Position numbers and translations under genes: made by a program. Positions 55,300 to 64,000 of a DNA stretch of 64,000 nt are shown here, piece after piece. This stretch comes from Lates calcarifer (lineage: Eukaryota; Chordata; Actinopteri; Centropomidae). The notes below the pieces were generated by a model. The model searched no databases and had not been told where the DNA came from. It saw only the letters and a program-made list of their open reading frames with translations. Location of the stretch: the NCBI RefSeq assembly GCF_001640805.2, contig NC_066856.1:18486712-18550711 (forward strand). The letters run 5' to 3'. Numbering within the stretch: the first letter of the stretch is position 1; every line of letters begins with the position of its first letter.

Positions 55300-58200
55300 G
55301 CTTTAATAGTTCACCAAAAACAGCTGCTGCTTGCGTCGTCGTGACCCGACGCGAAGCAGGAAACTACGACAGGAACTTCACAGCATTTTACAAACACACA
55401 GGCACAGAAACGACAAGCCTCCTCCTTTCTCCTACGCTGTCTCTACTCGTCACTCTTTATCTTAAATTTTTTAAAGTTTGTGTAAAAATGTTCAGGGCAG
55501 TTTCTCAATTTGAAAAAAACAACTATTGCAGAGGACAGGAAAGAGATTCAGAGGCTTATTCTTCCATGAAAATGTTGAATTATGGCAGGAACAGAATATT
55601 CTGTCTCATCTTTGCTGCTCATTCGGTGAAGGAGTGTTTAATTTCACATGGAAAAACAAAAACAGGTGCAACCAAATGTGGAAATCCAACCTTACTTTTG
55701 TGCTTGGCAGCATGTTACAGTGGGATTTTTAAACCAAGTATCACACACCAGCTCCTGTACAAACAGTGTAAAGGTGAAAAAAAGAAGAAAGAAGGCTCAT
55801 TTGTTTCTCCATGCCTGCGTTGCATCATGTGAAACGCCTCATTCAAGATGGGAAAAGACTTGAGAGGCTCATTTATCATGGATGTTACAGCTGATTATAC
55901 TGTTTTCAGCTCACATGTCCAGCAATAATATTCCAATTTAGCCAGTTACTTCTCTATGTAAACTCCTGAAACAAAGGAACTGCATTTAATCTTTCTTGTT
56001 TTAAGTTAAATGAGGGTTACGACAGATGGTTTTTGCAGCGTTTGGAGGCTTTGTGTCAGAAATCTTCACATCTGTGCATATTACAGAGGACAAAACATCA
56101 CCATTAATTCCAATTCCAATTCTCCCTTGATTTCTTGAATTTATTTAGAATACTTTTGCTCCAGTTTTGCAAAAATACCTCAAACAATCTGATGATTTTT
56201 AGCAGAACTGATCAGATTCAGTGCCGAAGTTGACGCCCAAGAGCTGAGGATGTTCAAAATGGCTGCCTGATGTTGTAGTAAAGGGAATATTTTCCTATTT
56301 AGTCAAGAATTTAGAGGTATGTAGCTATTACAGCCTAACCAATAAGGGATGTGTTATGTTTTTTAGCCAGAAATGTCATTTTACAGTTGAAAAATAAACA
56401 TATCTTCAGCCTTTCTGCACTTTAGCTTCTTGCACGTCGTCTGTGGTTTTCTTTGTCCTGGTTTCTGACCCCATTACTCCGGTCATAAAGCAGAGGAAAC
56501 ACAGTGAAGAATTTCCAAATAGACTTTTTTTTGGTTGAAAGTAGTTCCAGTGAAGTCTGTCAGAAGTTTTACAGCGAAATATTTACTCTCTGCTCGCCCC
56601 CTCAGAGTCACAGTTTGCCACGAAGCCCCAGAAGATGCCACGTCTCGGGTCGTGTGTGTGATGTACTGTACTTGTGAGTGTAAAACCCCACGATGAACAG
56701 TTACAACTTTCATTTTTTTATTCACTTTCCCAGTGGAAATACTGTCAGGCTGCAACAGCAACTTTTAAGATCAAAGATCACATGAAAGTAAATGGTTTCA
56801 AACACAATATAATGCAACTGTAAGCAGATTAGTGATTAATACTGAACCTAAAAGTGGAGGCTGGTGTATAATGAACATATAATACAGTAAAATACAGTTT
56901 TATAATAGAAAATGAAATAATTGTTGACAAATATTGTGCATTAATACACACTTTATGTCCATATATCTGCTTACAACTACATTAAAGTGCTTTAAACCAT
57001 CTATTAAAGGTTTATATTTGGCTTTCAAATGGTTTATTGTGACTAAAATGTAATATATTATAAATCAAAATAACACACTGTTGATGAGGTAAATGGTGCA
57101 AATGTCCCTTGTAGGGTTTTCCTGATGATTTAAAGTATTATTATTATTCTTAAATGCATCTTAATCTCCTTACCAGACACGTTACAACACAAAATTATTC
57201 ACGAATCCCTTTTATTTTGATGGGATTTCCTGCATCTCGGGGTGAAGCTGTGCTCCGAGCTCCAGGAGCTAAAAATATTTCAACTTTCAGCAACTTCAAA
57301 AACGCTCTCAGCAAACTGTAGTCTCATAGCAACAGCAGCCAACATGTCCCACATGAACCAGTTCAGCTGAACTTAACTCAGCCTCTCGCTGCATAAGTAA
57401 ATAGTTGCCCTATTGTGGCCCCCTTTTTTTTTTCAAAGGAATATTCATGTGCAGGAAGCTTTGAGCTGCAAAATGGCTGAAGTATGTTTTTGATTTAATC
57501 AGTTTAAGTCTGATTTAAGCGTGCAGACTCTGAAAATCTCCGAAGTCTGAGGGTTTGCTTTGGTTTAAGGTGGTAAAATCATGCTAAAAGCTCCAGAAAA
57601 TTGTCAATTTTAAGGGAAAAAGTCACTTTTTTATACCGTGAGTGACTGAAACCTCCATAATTTAGCTATTAAATTAAGTGAACAAGTGAATATATGTATT
57701 TATATATAACATGTTGGTGCTGTTTATAGTTCTTCATATGCTAAATATCAAACTTTTCTTTCCTCATGTTGTGTCATGCTAACTCTGAGTGCCCTGAAGT
57801 GAACTTGCATGATTCACCACGCTTGTTTCTTTAAACAGAGAGCGCTCCCTAATCTCAGATCAGTGAGTAAAACATGTAAACAAAAGAAAATTATCAGGAA
57901 AAGAAAAAAATTACAATCGTTCTGTACATGACAAGGCTGCTGTACAAAAAAAAGAGTTCACCCTGTTTTTCTGTGTTAACGATATAGTAAACAGACAAAA
58001 ACTGCCTCAACATATAAAAGAAAAATAAAAAAGAAAGAAAGAGAAAAACATCCATCTCTGCAGATTAAGATATTCAAAAGCAGATAAATCGATACAGACG
58101 TCATTAACGGGAACCCTTGCAGCGCCCACGCCCACGCCCACTCCTGACCCGTTACTGATCCGCCAATCGCACACACATTAACACATACCATCGCACTGTC

Positions 58201-58519
58201 GAGCCCTGGTTTCTAAAGTAAGGGAGGTATTAAGATGAGAAGTCGATAAGTGTGTGGGCTGGCGGCGAAGGGCCCAGTCTAAAGTCTGTGAGTCCGTCTT
58301 TAGAGGACGACTGTGGTCTCAAGGAGGTCAGGCTGAAAAACAGATGGATGGAGAAGCGATGGCTGAAAAGCATCCGTGGGAAAACAGAAAAATGGATGCA
58401 CTGAAGAAGAACACTTTTGTTTTTATTTAAAAGAATATTTTTCATTTTTTCTTGTTGGCTTTCTTGCAGAGAGTCAGATGAGAAAATCAATCCCACTTTC
58501 ATATGTGCAGTACAGAGCT

Positions 58520-59240
58520 GGAGCAAGGAGGGCATTAGCTTAGCTTAGCAGCTAGCTGCGCTAAGGGGAAACAGCTAGCCTAGCTTTCTTTAAAGATAAA
58601 AAACATGCCCAGTAACACATCTAAAGTGTTAAAATTAATCATGTTTTATCTCACAGTTTAATCCTTCAAAAATTTGAATTGTTAAAAAAGTTGTAGTTTC
58701 AGAGGGTTTCACATGCTAATGCTCATGTAGCATGTAAAACCTAGCTAGTCTGGCTCCCTACCATGTTCAAATATACCATAATCAACACATCTAAAGCACT
58801 CAAAGTACTGTAACATGCTTTCTTAATCCTTACAATGATTTCAAATGTCAATTTGTTGTTTCACAGGCACTGTAACACATGTAGCATATAGCATCTGACT
58901 TCCTGTAAAACCCTCCCAAAAGTTAGCTTCTTGTCAGCGTTCAAAAAAACACTAAAGCTTTGTTTTATCTTGTTTGTTTATTTCAAAAGTTATTGTTTGG
59001 ATTAAAGTAGCATGTGCAGCATCTATACTGCAGGGTTGTATTTTTGCTTGTGCACAGATTAAACAAACAAGATACAACATGCTAATTGGTAGCTAGGCGA
59101 GGCTAGCTGTTTTCCCCTGCTTCCAGTTGATACCAGGCTAAGCTAATTTTCAATAGCAAACAAACACAGAAAAGGGTATTGATCCTCTCATCCAAGTCTG
59201 AAAGAGGGAAAATATTACTTTGTTTTTTTATGTCAAACAT
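58520..59240. repeat. inverted-repeat (MITE-like) element, copy 2
   Basis: The left end has ATTAGCTTAGCTTAGCAGCTAGC and GGGAAACAGCTAGCCTAGC. The right end has GGCTAGCTGTTTTCCCC, CAGTTGATACCAGGCTAAGCTAA and ATTGATCCTCTCATCCAAGTCTGAAAG. The ends are reverse complements over the AGCTAGCC/AAACAGCTAGCC core and match the element at 22425-22640. The interior is about 450 bp and non-coding. Confidence 0.7.
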
Positions 59241-59319
59241 TTCCTTTTAACCTTTTGCCAGTTTGCCTATCTTTATCAGATAGCCTATATATTTTTGGCA
59301 GTTTGGCTAATTCTGGGAA

Positions 59320-59450
59320 CCCAAGTAACATCCTAAAGTTGCTCATTTTGTGCAAAAAAAGGACCAAAATCCAAAGATATTCATTAAACAATCATATAAA
59401 ACACAACAAAACAACAAATCCCCACATTTAAGAGGCTGGAGTCATCAAAT
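59320..59450. repeat. MITE-like repeat fragment
   Basis: CCAAAATCCAAAGATATTCATTAAACAATCATATAAAAC and the following ACATTTAAGAGGCTGGAGTCATCAAATGTTTGGC (in pieces) follow the repeat seen at 13681-13948 and 63155-63345. Confidence 0.55.
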
Positions 59451-60226
59451 GTTTGGCATCCTTGCTTGATAAATGATCATTTTAGCACTAATTTGCTAAT
59501 TTGTACTACCCCATGTTTTTTTACTTCAGCTGAAAAATACCATAGCAACAGTTTGTTCTGAACAGGAACAGGCTGTGTTGAAGAAACAACAAAAAAAAGA
59601 GAGAAAGCTGCGTTGATTTTTGAGTTTCCCAGACGACTCAGATGGGGCCAGACGTGGATCCTTGCACAGTTAATTCCTGCAGCATCAGAGGATGGAGGGC
59701 GGCCAAGTCCGGACTCTCTGTGTACCGCGGCACCAGCTGGAGACACCACATTCAGAAACCCTACACTCGTCTAAACAACACTATGATAACTGATGTACTT
59801 CTACGAACCACAGACTAAACAGGCAATCCAACCACTGTGAGCAATAGAGTGACGGGCCAGAAAAAAAACATATCTGGAGTAATTCCCAAAGCGTTCGTTC
59901 AGAGGAAATGGGGCAGGAAAAGGGTGGGAGTGTCAGGGCCGGCAGGTGAAGGTTTTTCCGTTTTAATTTCAGTCTCCGAAATAAATAAAATGGGATTTAA
60001 CTGTAGATTCTCCTTCTTGTCCCCGTCATCATCTTCTTCATGTGTGTCTCTACGTTGCTCTGTAGTTTCCTTGGATGCCCGTGATGTGAGTTTAGTCCGC
60101 CCATCCCCTCCTGTGCAGAGTCCTGCCCCGAGGAGAGGCAGGGCGAGTGGGGTGAATCCAGGAGGGGGGCGCTGAGAGGGGGGTCTGCAGCAGTCCGAGC
60201 AGCCTCCCCCACCTTCCCCCTCGCCC

Positions 60227-60880
60227 TCAGCCGCAGGAGATGACGGTGAAGCGTTTGGAGATGCAGGACATGTTGTGCAGCACGATGCCCAGGAGGAAGA
60301 GCAGCACACAGGCCACCAGGATCACCGTGCACACCCCGGACCACGTGGACCCCTTCCCCGCTCCTCCTCCTCCCCCAACGGGGCCTGTAACTCTCCTCTC
60401 GCCCTCGCCTCCCTCCAGCCCCACCCCCATGCCTTCCAAACCCATAGCCAGGCCCAGCGGCTGCTGCTCAGGCACGGTGACCACGGTGACGCCTTTCTGC
60501 TGGCCGCCGGGCAGGAAGCGACACCCCAGCTCCCCCGGCAGCCCGAGCGCCCGCTCCTTGGCGACGGGCAGGGGCAGCATGTAGCAGCCGTTGCTGGGGA
60601 GGCGGATGAAGACCGGCGTGTGCTCCGAGGCGTGGGGGATGGCGATGACGGTGATGATGTCCGGGTCGTCTGGGAGCTGGGAGACGGACAGGCCCTGCGG
60701 GAGTTTGGTGACGCCGCGGCACCAGGGGCAGCGGATCTCCTTCTGGCTGCTGCGCATCTGGGTCAAACACACCGAGCAGCACGTATGCCGGCAGTCCAGG
60801 AGTTTGGGCCGCCGGCGGGGGCTGTAGTAGTTAAAGCAGATCTGGCACTCCAGAATCGAATCCTGGGAAAGAGTCTCCAT
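60227..60880 (-). CDS. rnf152: RNF152, membrane-anchored RING-finger E3 ubiquitin ligase
   Basis: An intact single-exon frame of 217 codons beginning METLSQDSILECQIC. The start is the first ATG in frame, with A at -3 and G at +4. The RING finger (C3HC4) uses C12, C15, C30, H32, C35, C38, C51 and C54. A conserved middle follows (SVSQLPDDPDI, SEHTPVFIRLPSNGCYM, LPGGQQKGVTVVTVP). Residues 143-177 form a Gly-rich linker. A single membrane helix spans about 183-201, and the tail is HNMSCISKRFTVISCG. It matches human RNF152 almost throughout; that protein is 203 residues, the difference being the linker. The mammalian protein sits in lysosomal membranes, ubiquitinates RagA and Rheb in mTORC1 control, and can promote apoptosis; function here is inferred by orthology. 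Convergent with cdh20, as in human 18q21. Confidence 0.97.
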   Translation of the reverse strand: METLSQDSILECQICFNYYSPRRRPKLLDCRHTCCSVCLTQMRSSQKEIRCPWCRGVTKLPQGLSVSQLPDDPDIITVIAIPHASEHTPVFIRLPSNGCYMLPLPVAKERALGLPGELGCRFLPGGQQKGVTVVTVPEQQPLGLAMGLEGMGVGLEGGEGERRVTGPVGGGGGAGKGSTWSGVCTVILVACVLLFLLGIVLHNMSCISKRFTVISCG

Positions 60881-61073
60881 TTTGTAAAGGTGGGTCGACA
60901 GTCCTTTGTTATGTTTACAGTCAGATATTTTTAGAGAACGCAAGTCAAAAACAAGCTAGTAGAAAGGTTGCGCAGCTCCAAGTGATGCTAGGGAAGTGTG
61001 GCTAGCTCCAGCGCTTAACGGTTCACCGCCGTCCACAACTTCACAGGCCTTTGGTGGTAGCATGGTCATCCAT
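60881..61073 (-). other. rnf152: rnf152 5' UTR part of the coding exon, with splice acceptor and uORF
   Basis: Read on the minus strand, a pyrimidine tract TTCTGTTTTCCTCTGTTGCAG ends at 61074, an excellent acceptor, so the exon begins at 61073. It starts with ATGGATGACCATG: an 11-codon upstream ORF including its stop (61073-61041), well before the METLS start at 60880. The first, untranslated exon must lie further upstream (higher coordinates) and was not identified. Confidence 0.6.
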
Positions 61074-61559
61074 CTGCAACAGAGGAAAACAGAAATCATT
61101 AATGGATAGGAAAGACTTTTAGACAGTGTAAAAATAAGATGGCAGCAGTCTCTGTCAACACATTCCACAGATAAAAGTACAAGAGGAACACAGCCTGATT
61201 AGATTTTTGTTTAGTTTTGTTTGTAGCCTGTTAGGAAAGTTCCTACTAATCCCAAAAAGCTAGGAGAAATTAAAAATGCAGACAAAATCAACACTCAGAA
61301 GGATAAAATCATCACATTTTGCAGAAACTTGTCACTCTGAAGGTGTCAAACTCAGACCTCTGATGCTTGGTAACTGGAAACAAGTTGTTTAATTTGCCTC
61401 AATTTTCATGAAGATTTCTGAATGCAATTATGTTCTAAAAAGTGAAAAAATGCTGAGAAAATCTGAAATTGTAGCTTGAAACAAAACAAAATTAAACTTT
61501 TTTAGAAAATACTGTGTAGAAAATTGTAATATTCTTACTCCACTGTCAGATTTCTTTCA

Positions 61560-61682
61560 TTTTTATTACATAGTGGGGTAAAAAAGTACAATATTTGCCT
61601 TTGAAATGTGCCAGAAAATAAGTAAAATTGTACTTAAGCACAGCAGTTGCGTAAATGTACTCAGTTACTTTCCACTACTGTT
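61560..61682. repeat. end fragment of a dispersed teleost repeat
   Basis: AAAAAGTACAATATTTGCCTTTGAAATG, AAGTAAAATTGTACTTAAGCACAGCAG and GTAAATGTACTCAGTTACTTTCCACTACTG form the typical 3' end ('cttgagtaaatgtacttagttactttccac') of the family whose other parts are at 27180-27330 and 29485-29650. Confidence 0.75.
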
Positions 61683-62647
61683 TGTATTCAAGGAGATAAA
61701 ACCTGAAAAACATGTTGTAATGGTCTTTTTAACACTTGCAAATGAAGAAACTGTCACGAAGAGGAACAAATGGTACTTCCGAGATGACCGTGGCAGAGGT
61801 CAAACTACCACAATGCATCAGGAGCGACGGGGAGTCATTATTATGTACGACACGGGGGCGAGTTCACCAGACCCATCCGCCTCGGTATCTGTGTTAAGTA
61901 TGGCCAATTCTTTTAACTGTCTCCTTCAGGCCACAGACTCCATAAACACTTTCTTCCTCCTCCTCCTCCTCCTACTCCTACTCTTCTTGCATAATCACGT
62001 CTACTGCGTTAATCCATGCGGAAGATGTGATAGTTTGCTTTTACAGATGATTAAACCCTGTCAAAATAGCACCAAGAAAACAATGAATACCAAACAGGGA
62101 GCCCTGCCGACTTTATATTTTATTTTTTTGCCCCAAATTGTCAAGTGTGAAAACTGCTGAGGAGGGAGGACGACTTGAGATTTTTCTTTCCCCTTTCCCT
62201 CCAGGGCACGACAGCTAGAGTGAAGGGTGAGACAGATGGGAAGGAGAGAGGAAAGTGGTGATAGAAATGGAAAAAGGTGACCACTGACTGCCCCTGCGAC
62301 ACTGTACATCTCAGTCCTTTATCAGAAACAAGATCTCAGGCAATTAAACTCCTCTGCGGCGCCCTGTGGGGATGATGCGGCGACGTGGCGATGACAGATT
62401 AGATCACACCAAACATGCTCGGAGCGGTTAATTCAGTCTGGAGGCCTTTAGTTTGGTTCATTTGGACGAGGGAGGATGATCACATTTGACCTTGGAGCGG
62501 GTGGTAATAACAGCATTTTATCGAGCTGAAATCCCATGTAGGAAACCTGCTTATCAAATCTGAATCCTTGCCAAAAACATCTCATTGATTGATTCGTCAA
62601 TATCTAGATATACATAGTCTAGACTCCCCATGTCCTTCAGAACATTA

Positions 62648-62822
62648 CTGGGGGGGGATCCTGAGGCATTCCCAGCAATATGTGATGCACTATCCCTCCA
62701 GTTAATTCAAGGTCAGCCCATGGGTGTTTCTTCCAAGTTGCCGGAACAAGAACACCTCCTCAGGGTGGTGCCCAGGAGGAATCCCGAATCAGATGTCCAA
62801 GCCACCTCATTTGACTTCTTAG
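62648..62822. mobile_element. LINE-like retrotransposon fragment 2
   Basis: GGGGGGGATCCTGAGGCATTCCCAGC, CACTATCCCTCCAGTTAATTCAAGG, AACACCTCCTCAGGGTGGTGCCCAGGAGGAATCC and GATGTCCAAGCCACCTCATTTGACTTCTTAG (in pieces) match in order the same abundant teleost element as 28155-28360. It is moderately diverged and has no open reverse transcriptase frame. Confidence 0.75.
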
Positions 62823-62823
62823 T

Positions 62824-62946
62824 TCTTAAGTGCTAGAGTTGAAAGCACCTGGGACTCTAGAACTGAGGAACCCTTTGGAATGAGAGATGAAATGTCTTCA
62901 ATAAACATTAAAGAAGTCCAGATGCCTTGAACTCTAGCACTTAAGA
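62824..62946. repeat. short inverted-repeat-bounded element
   Basis: CTTAAGTGCTAGAGTTGAA at 62824 and its near-perfect reverse complement TTGAACTCTAGCACTTAAG, ending at about 62946, bound a 123-bp segment. The inside (GAGGAACCCTTTGGAATGAGAGATGAAATGTCTTC, in pieces) carries a word string I recognise from other teleost repeats. It directly abuts LINE-like fragment 2. Confidence 0.75.
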
Positions 62947-63154
62947 GTACCACGATCTGTATGACTGAGAACAAACTCTTTCCAAATGTCTGTATCGTCA
63001 GAATACTTTCAAAACCATCCAAATCTAATTATGTTTGTGTTTTAGGGACGCACCAATACAATCCTCTGGTTACTGACCCTAACAGGTGAATGAATTGTGT
63101 AGAAGCCTTGAAGAACTAGAATGCAAATACTGAAGTGAAAACTTAAGGTTTCAG

Positions 63155-63345
63155 CTTCAAATGTCTTGTTTTGTCTGACCAACAGACCAAAACCCGGAGA
63201 TTTTTAAGTTTACTGTCACAAATGATGAAGAAAAGCATGAAATCTTGACATTTGAGAAGGTCAACAAGCAAATTTTGGATAATTTTGCACAAAAAAATAG
63301 ATGGTAATTAATTTTCTGTTGATCAGTTAGTCATTGTAGCTCTGC
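63155..63345. repeat. MITE-like teleost repeat, copy b
   Basis: TCTTGTTTTGTCTGACCAACAGACCAAAACCC, AAGTTTACTGTCACAAATGATGAAG, CTTGACATTTGAGAAGG and ATCAGTTAGTCATTGTAGCTCTGC parallel the copy at 13681-13948 in the same orientation and are closer to the usual consensus. Confidence 0.75.
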
Positions 63346-64000
63346 TTTGCATCAGACAGTAAAGAAAATCAGGTGTTCTCACACCTTAAACAGCTCCAGC
63401 AATCCTCGTTAGTCAAGTCAAAGTATCTGTGTTTGTCAGCCTCATGTATATCTCAGTCCAACCCGCTCCCCAGGGGCAAAACACTCCCTTCCCAGCCGGG
63501 TCCAGAGGCCAGATCCCTCTGCTCCTCCTTGATCCTCGCTGACCTACTTTCTCCACACCGTTACCGAGTCAAAGTTGAGGGGAAAAGACCAGAAAAAACC
63601 TTGGTGGTTTGACAGAGAAGTGAGGAGAGAGGAAGACGAGCAGAGGGAGGCAGAGGAAGAGACCTGCCCTTGAGGGGGCAAGACAGCCCAGGGTATTACT
63701 GAATCCTTTTCCCAAAGATAAGGATTAGCTTTGATCTGACATAAATGCTTTGTGGCTCAATATTCCCATACACCCAGTTGCTCTCTCATGCCCTCCTTCT
63801 TCCCTTCTTACTGAAAAGCCTTTCCTTCTCAACTTTCATACTTTCCTCCAGGTAACTTCTTTTCCTTTGCTGCAATTATCAAATCACAAGAGGCAGCATT
63901 TCTCTGTACATAGTGAGTGATTTCCACCATTTTAAACAAGTTAATATTGTGGCTGTGCAGCTCAGAAATTAAGTTATATGTTTGAGAAAACTATTGATTT

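Larger units (their letters stand above)
38021..57900. other. intergenic region between cdh20 and rnf152
   Basis: About 20 kb with no reading frame that I can tie to a protein family or to splice borders. It contains scattered repeat fragments (listed separately), microsatellites at 42.1 and 42.35 kb, a poly-T run at 55281-55299, and long stretches of unique-looking sequence. Long gene deserts beside developmental cadherins often hold conserved enhancers, but I have no comparison to show any here. Confidence 0.7.
57901..60226 (-). other. rnf152: presumed rnf152 3' UTR and downstream DNA
   Basis: Sequence downstream (minus strand) of the rnf152 stop codon. The mammalian gene has a long 3' UTR, so much of this may be transcribed. 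TTTATT on the plus strand (AATAAA on the minus) occurs near 58424 and 58976, as well as further out near 57209 and 57030, so the end cannot be fixed. An inverted-repeat element at 58520-59240 and a MITE-like fragment at 59320-59450 lie inside. Confidence 0.4.
61074..64000 (-). other. rnf152 intron/upstream DNA
   Basis: About 2.9 kb with no supportable exon. It contains repeat fragments at 61560-61682, 62648-62822, 62824-62946 and 63155-63345, and a (CCT)n-like tract near 61958-61985. The open frames here read through repeats. Confidence 0.7.

Noticed and set aside
55341..55832. 163-codon plus-strand open frame
   Set aside because: AT-rich, Lys/Ser-rich translation without any domain; surroundings show no splice or promoter signals.
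60275..60934. 219-codon plus-strand open frame at rnf152
   Set aside because: Antisense shadow of the conserved minus-strand RING protein; His/Gly/Ala composition typical of reversed GC-rich coding DNA.
61606..62160. 184-codon plus-strand open frame
   Set aside because: Begins in a repeat end and runs through a (CCT)n tract giving poly-Leu; no conserved motif.
1..64000. CRISPR arrays, operons, prophage or other prokaryotic systems
   Set aside because: The sequence is intron-bearing vertebrate DNA; the only regular array (134-bp units) has no spacer structure.

Overview
The window is vertebrate nuclear DNA, almost certainly from a teleost fish. Short GC-rich exons with GT/AG borders sit in AT-rich, repeat-laden introns, and the dispersed repeats are of types I recognise from ray-finned (percomorph-like) genomes. 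Two protein-coding genes and one tRNA gene can be supported. Most other open frames are chance readings in non-coding DNA.

Layout. From 1 to about 10.77 kb is non-coding DNA with no gene that I can see. A possible promoter and 5' untranslated exon lie at about 10.77-11.15 kb. From 16.8 to 36.6 kb, plus strand, runs a classical type II cadherin gene in eleven coding exons. I identify it as cdh20 from the protein sequence and from its neighbour. Its 3' UTR runs to about 38.0 kb. A complete tRNA-Glu(TTC) gene sits inside one of its introns at 33.80 kb, on the same strand. From 38 to about 58 kb is intergenic DNA with repeat fragments. The single coding exon of rnf152 (a membrane-anchored RING E3 ligase) is on the minus strand at 60.23-60.88 kb, with a long presumed 3' UTR below it and a spliced 5' UTR above it. 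The last 3 kb is upstream or intronic rnf152 sequence with more repeats. The tail-to-tail cdh20/rnf152 arrangement matches the human 18q21 order, which supports both names.

The cadherin is complete in its extracellular part, but the assembled sequence breaks the frame in three places. No in-frame ATG precedes the signal peptide, the best-context ATG being one frame off. One surplus base sits at the start of the last exon, inside the transmembrane segment. Another surplus base sits near the 3' end, inside the beta-catenin-binding motif. All ten splice junctions keep phase and the frame within the nine internal exons is intact, so residual assembly indels are the simplest explanation; a decaying allele is the alternative.

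The repeats include two Tc1/mariner transposase relics, two LINE-like fragments, several recurring MITE-like or SINE-like families, an exact-period 134-bp tandem triplication, fold-back palindromes and a degenerate ATTATGAGAATA-type array. I found no operon-like, defence or otherwise clearly undescribed system. The strongest items for follow-up are the three frame breaks, the intronic tRNA and the fold-back/tandem repeats.
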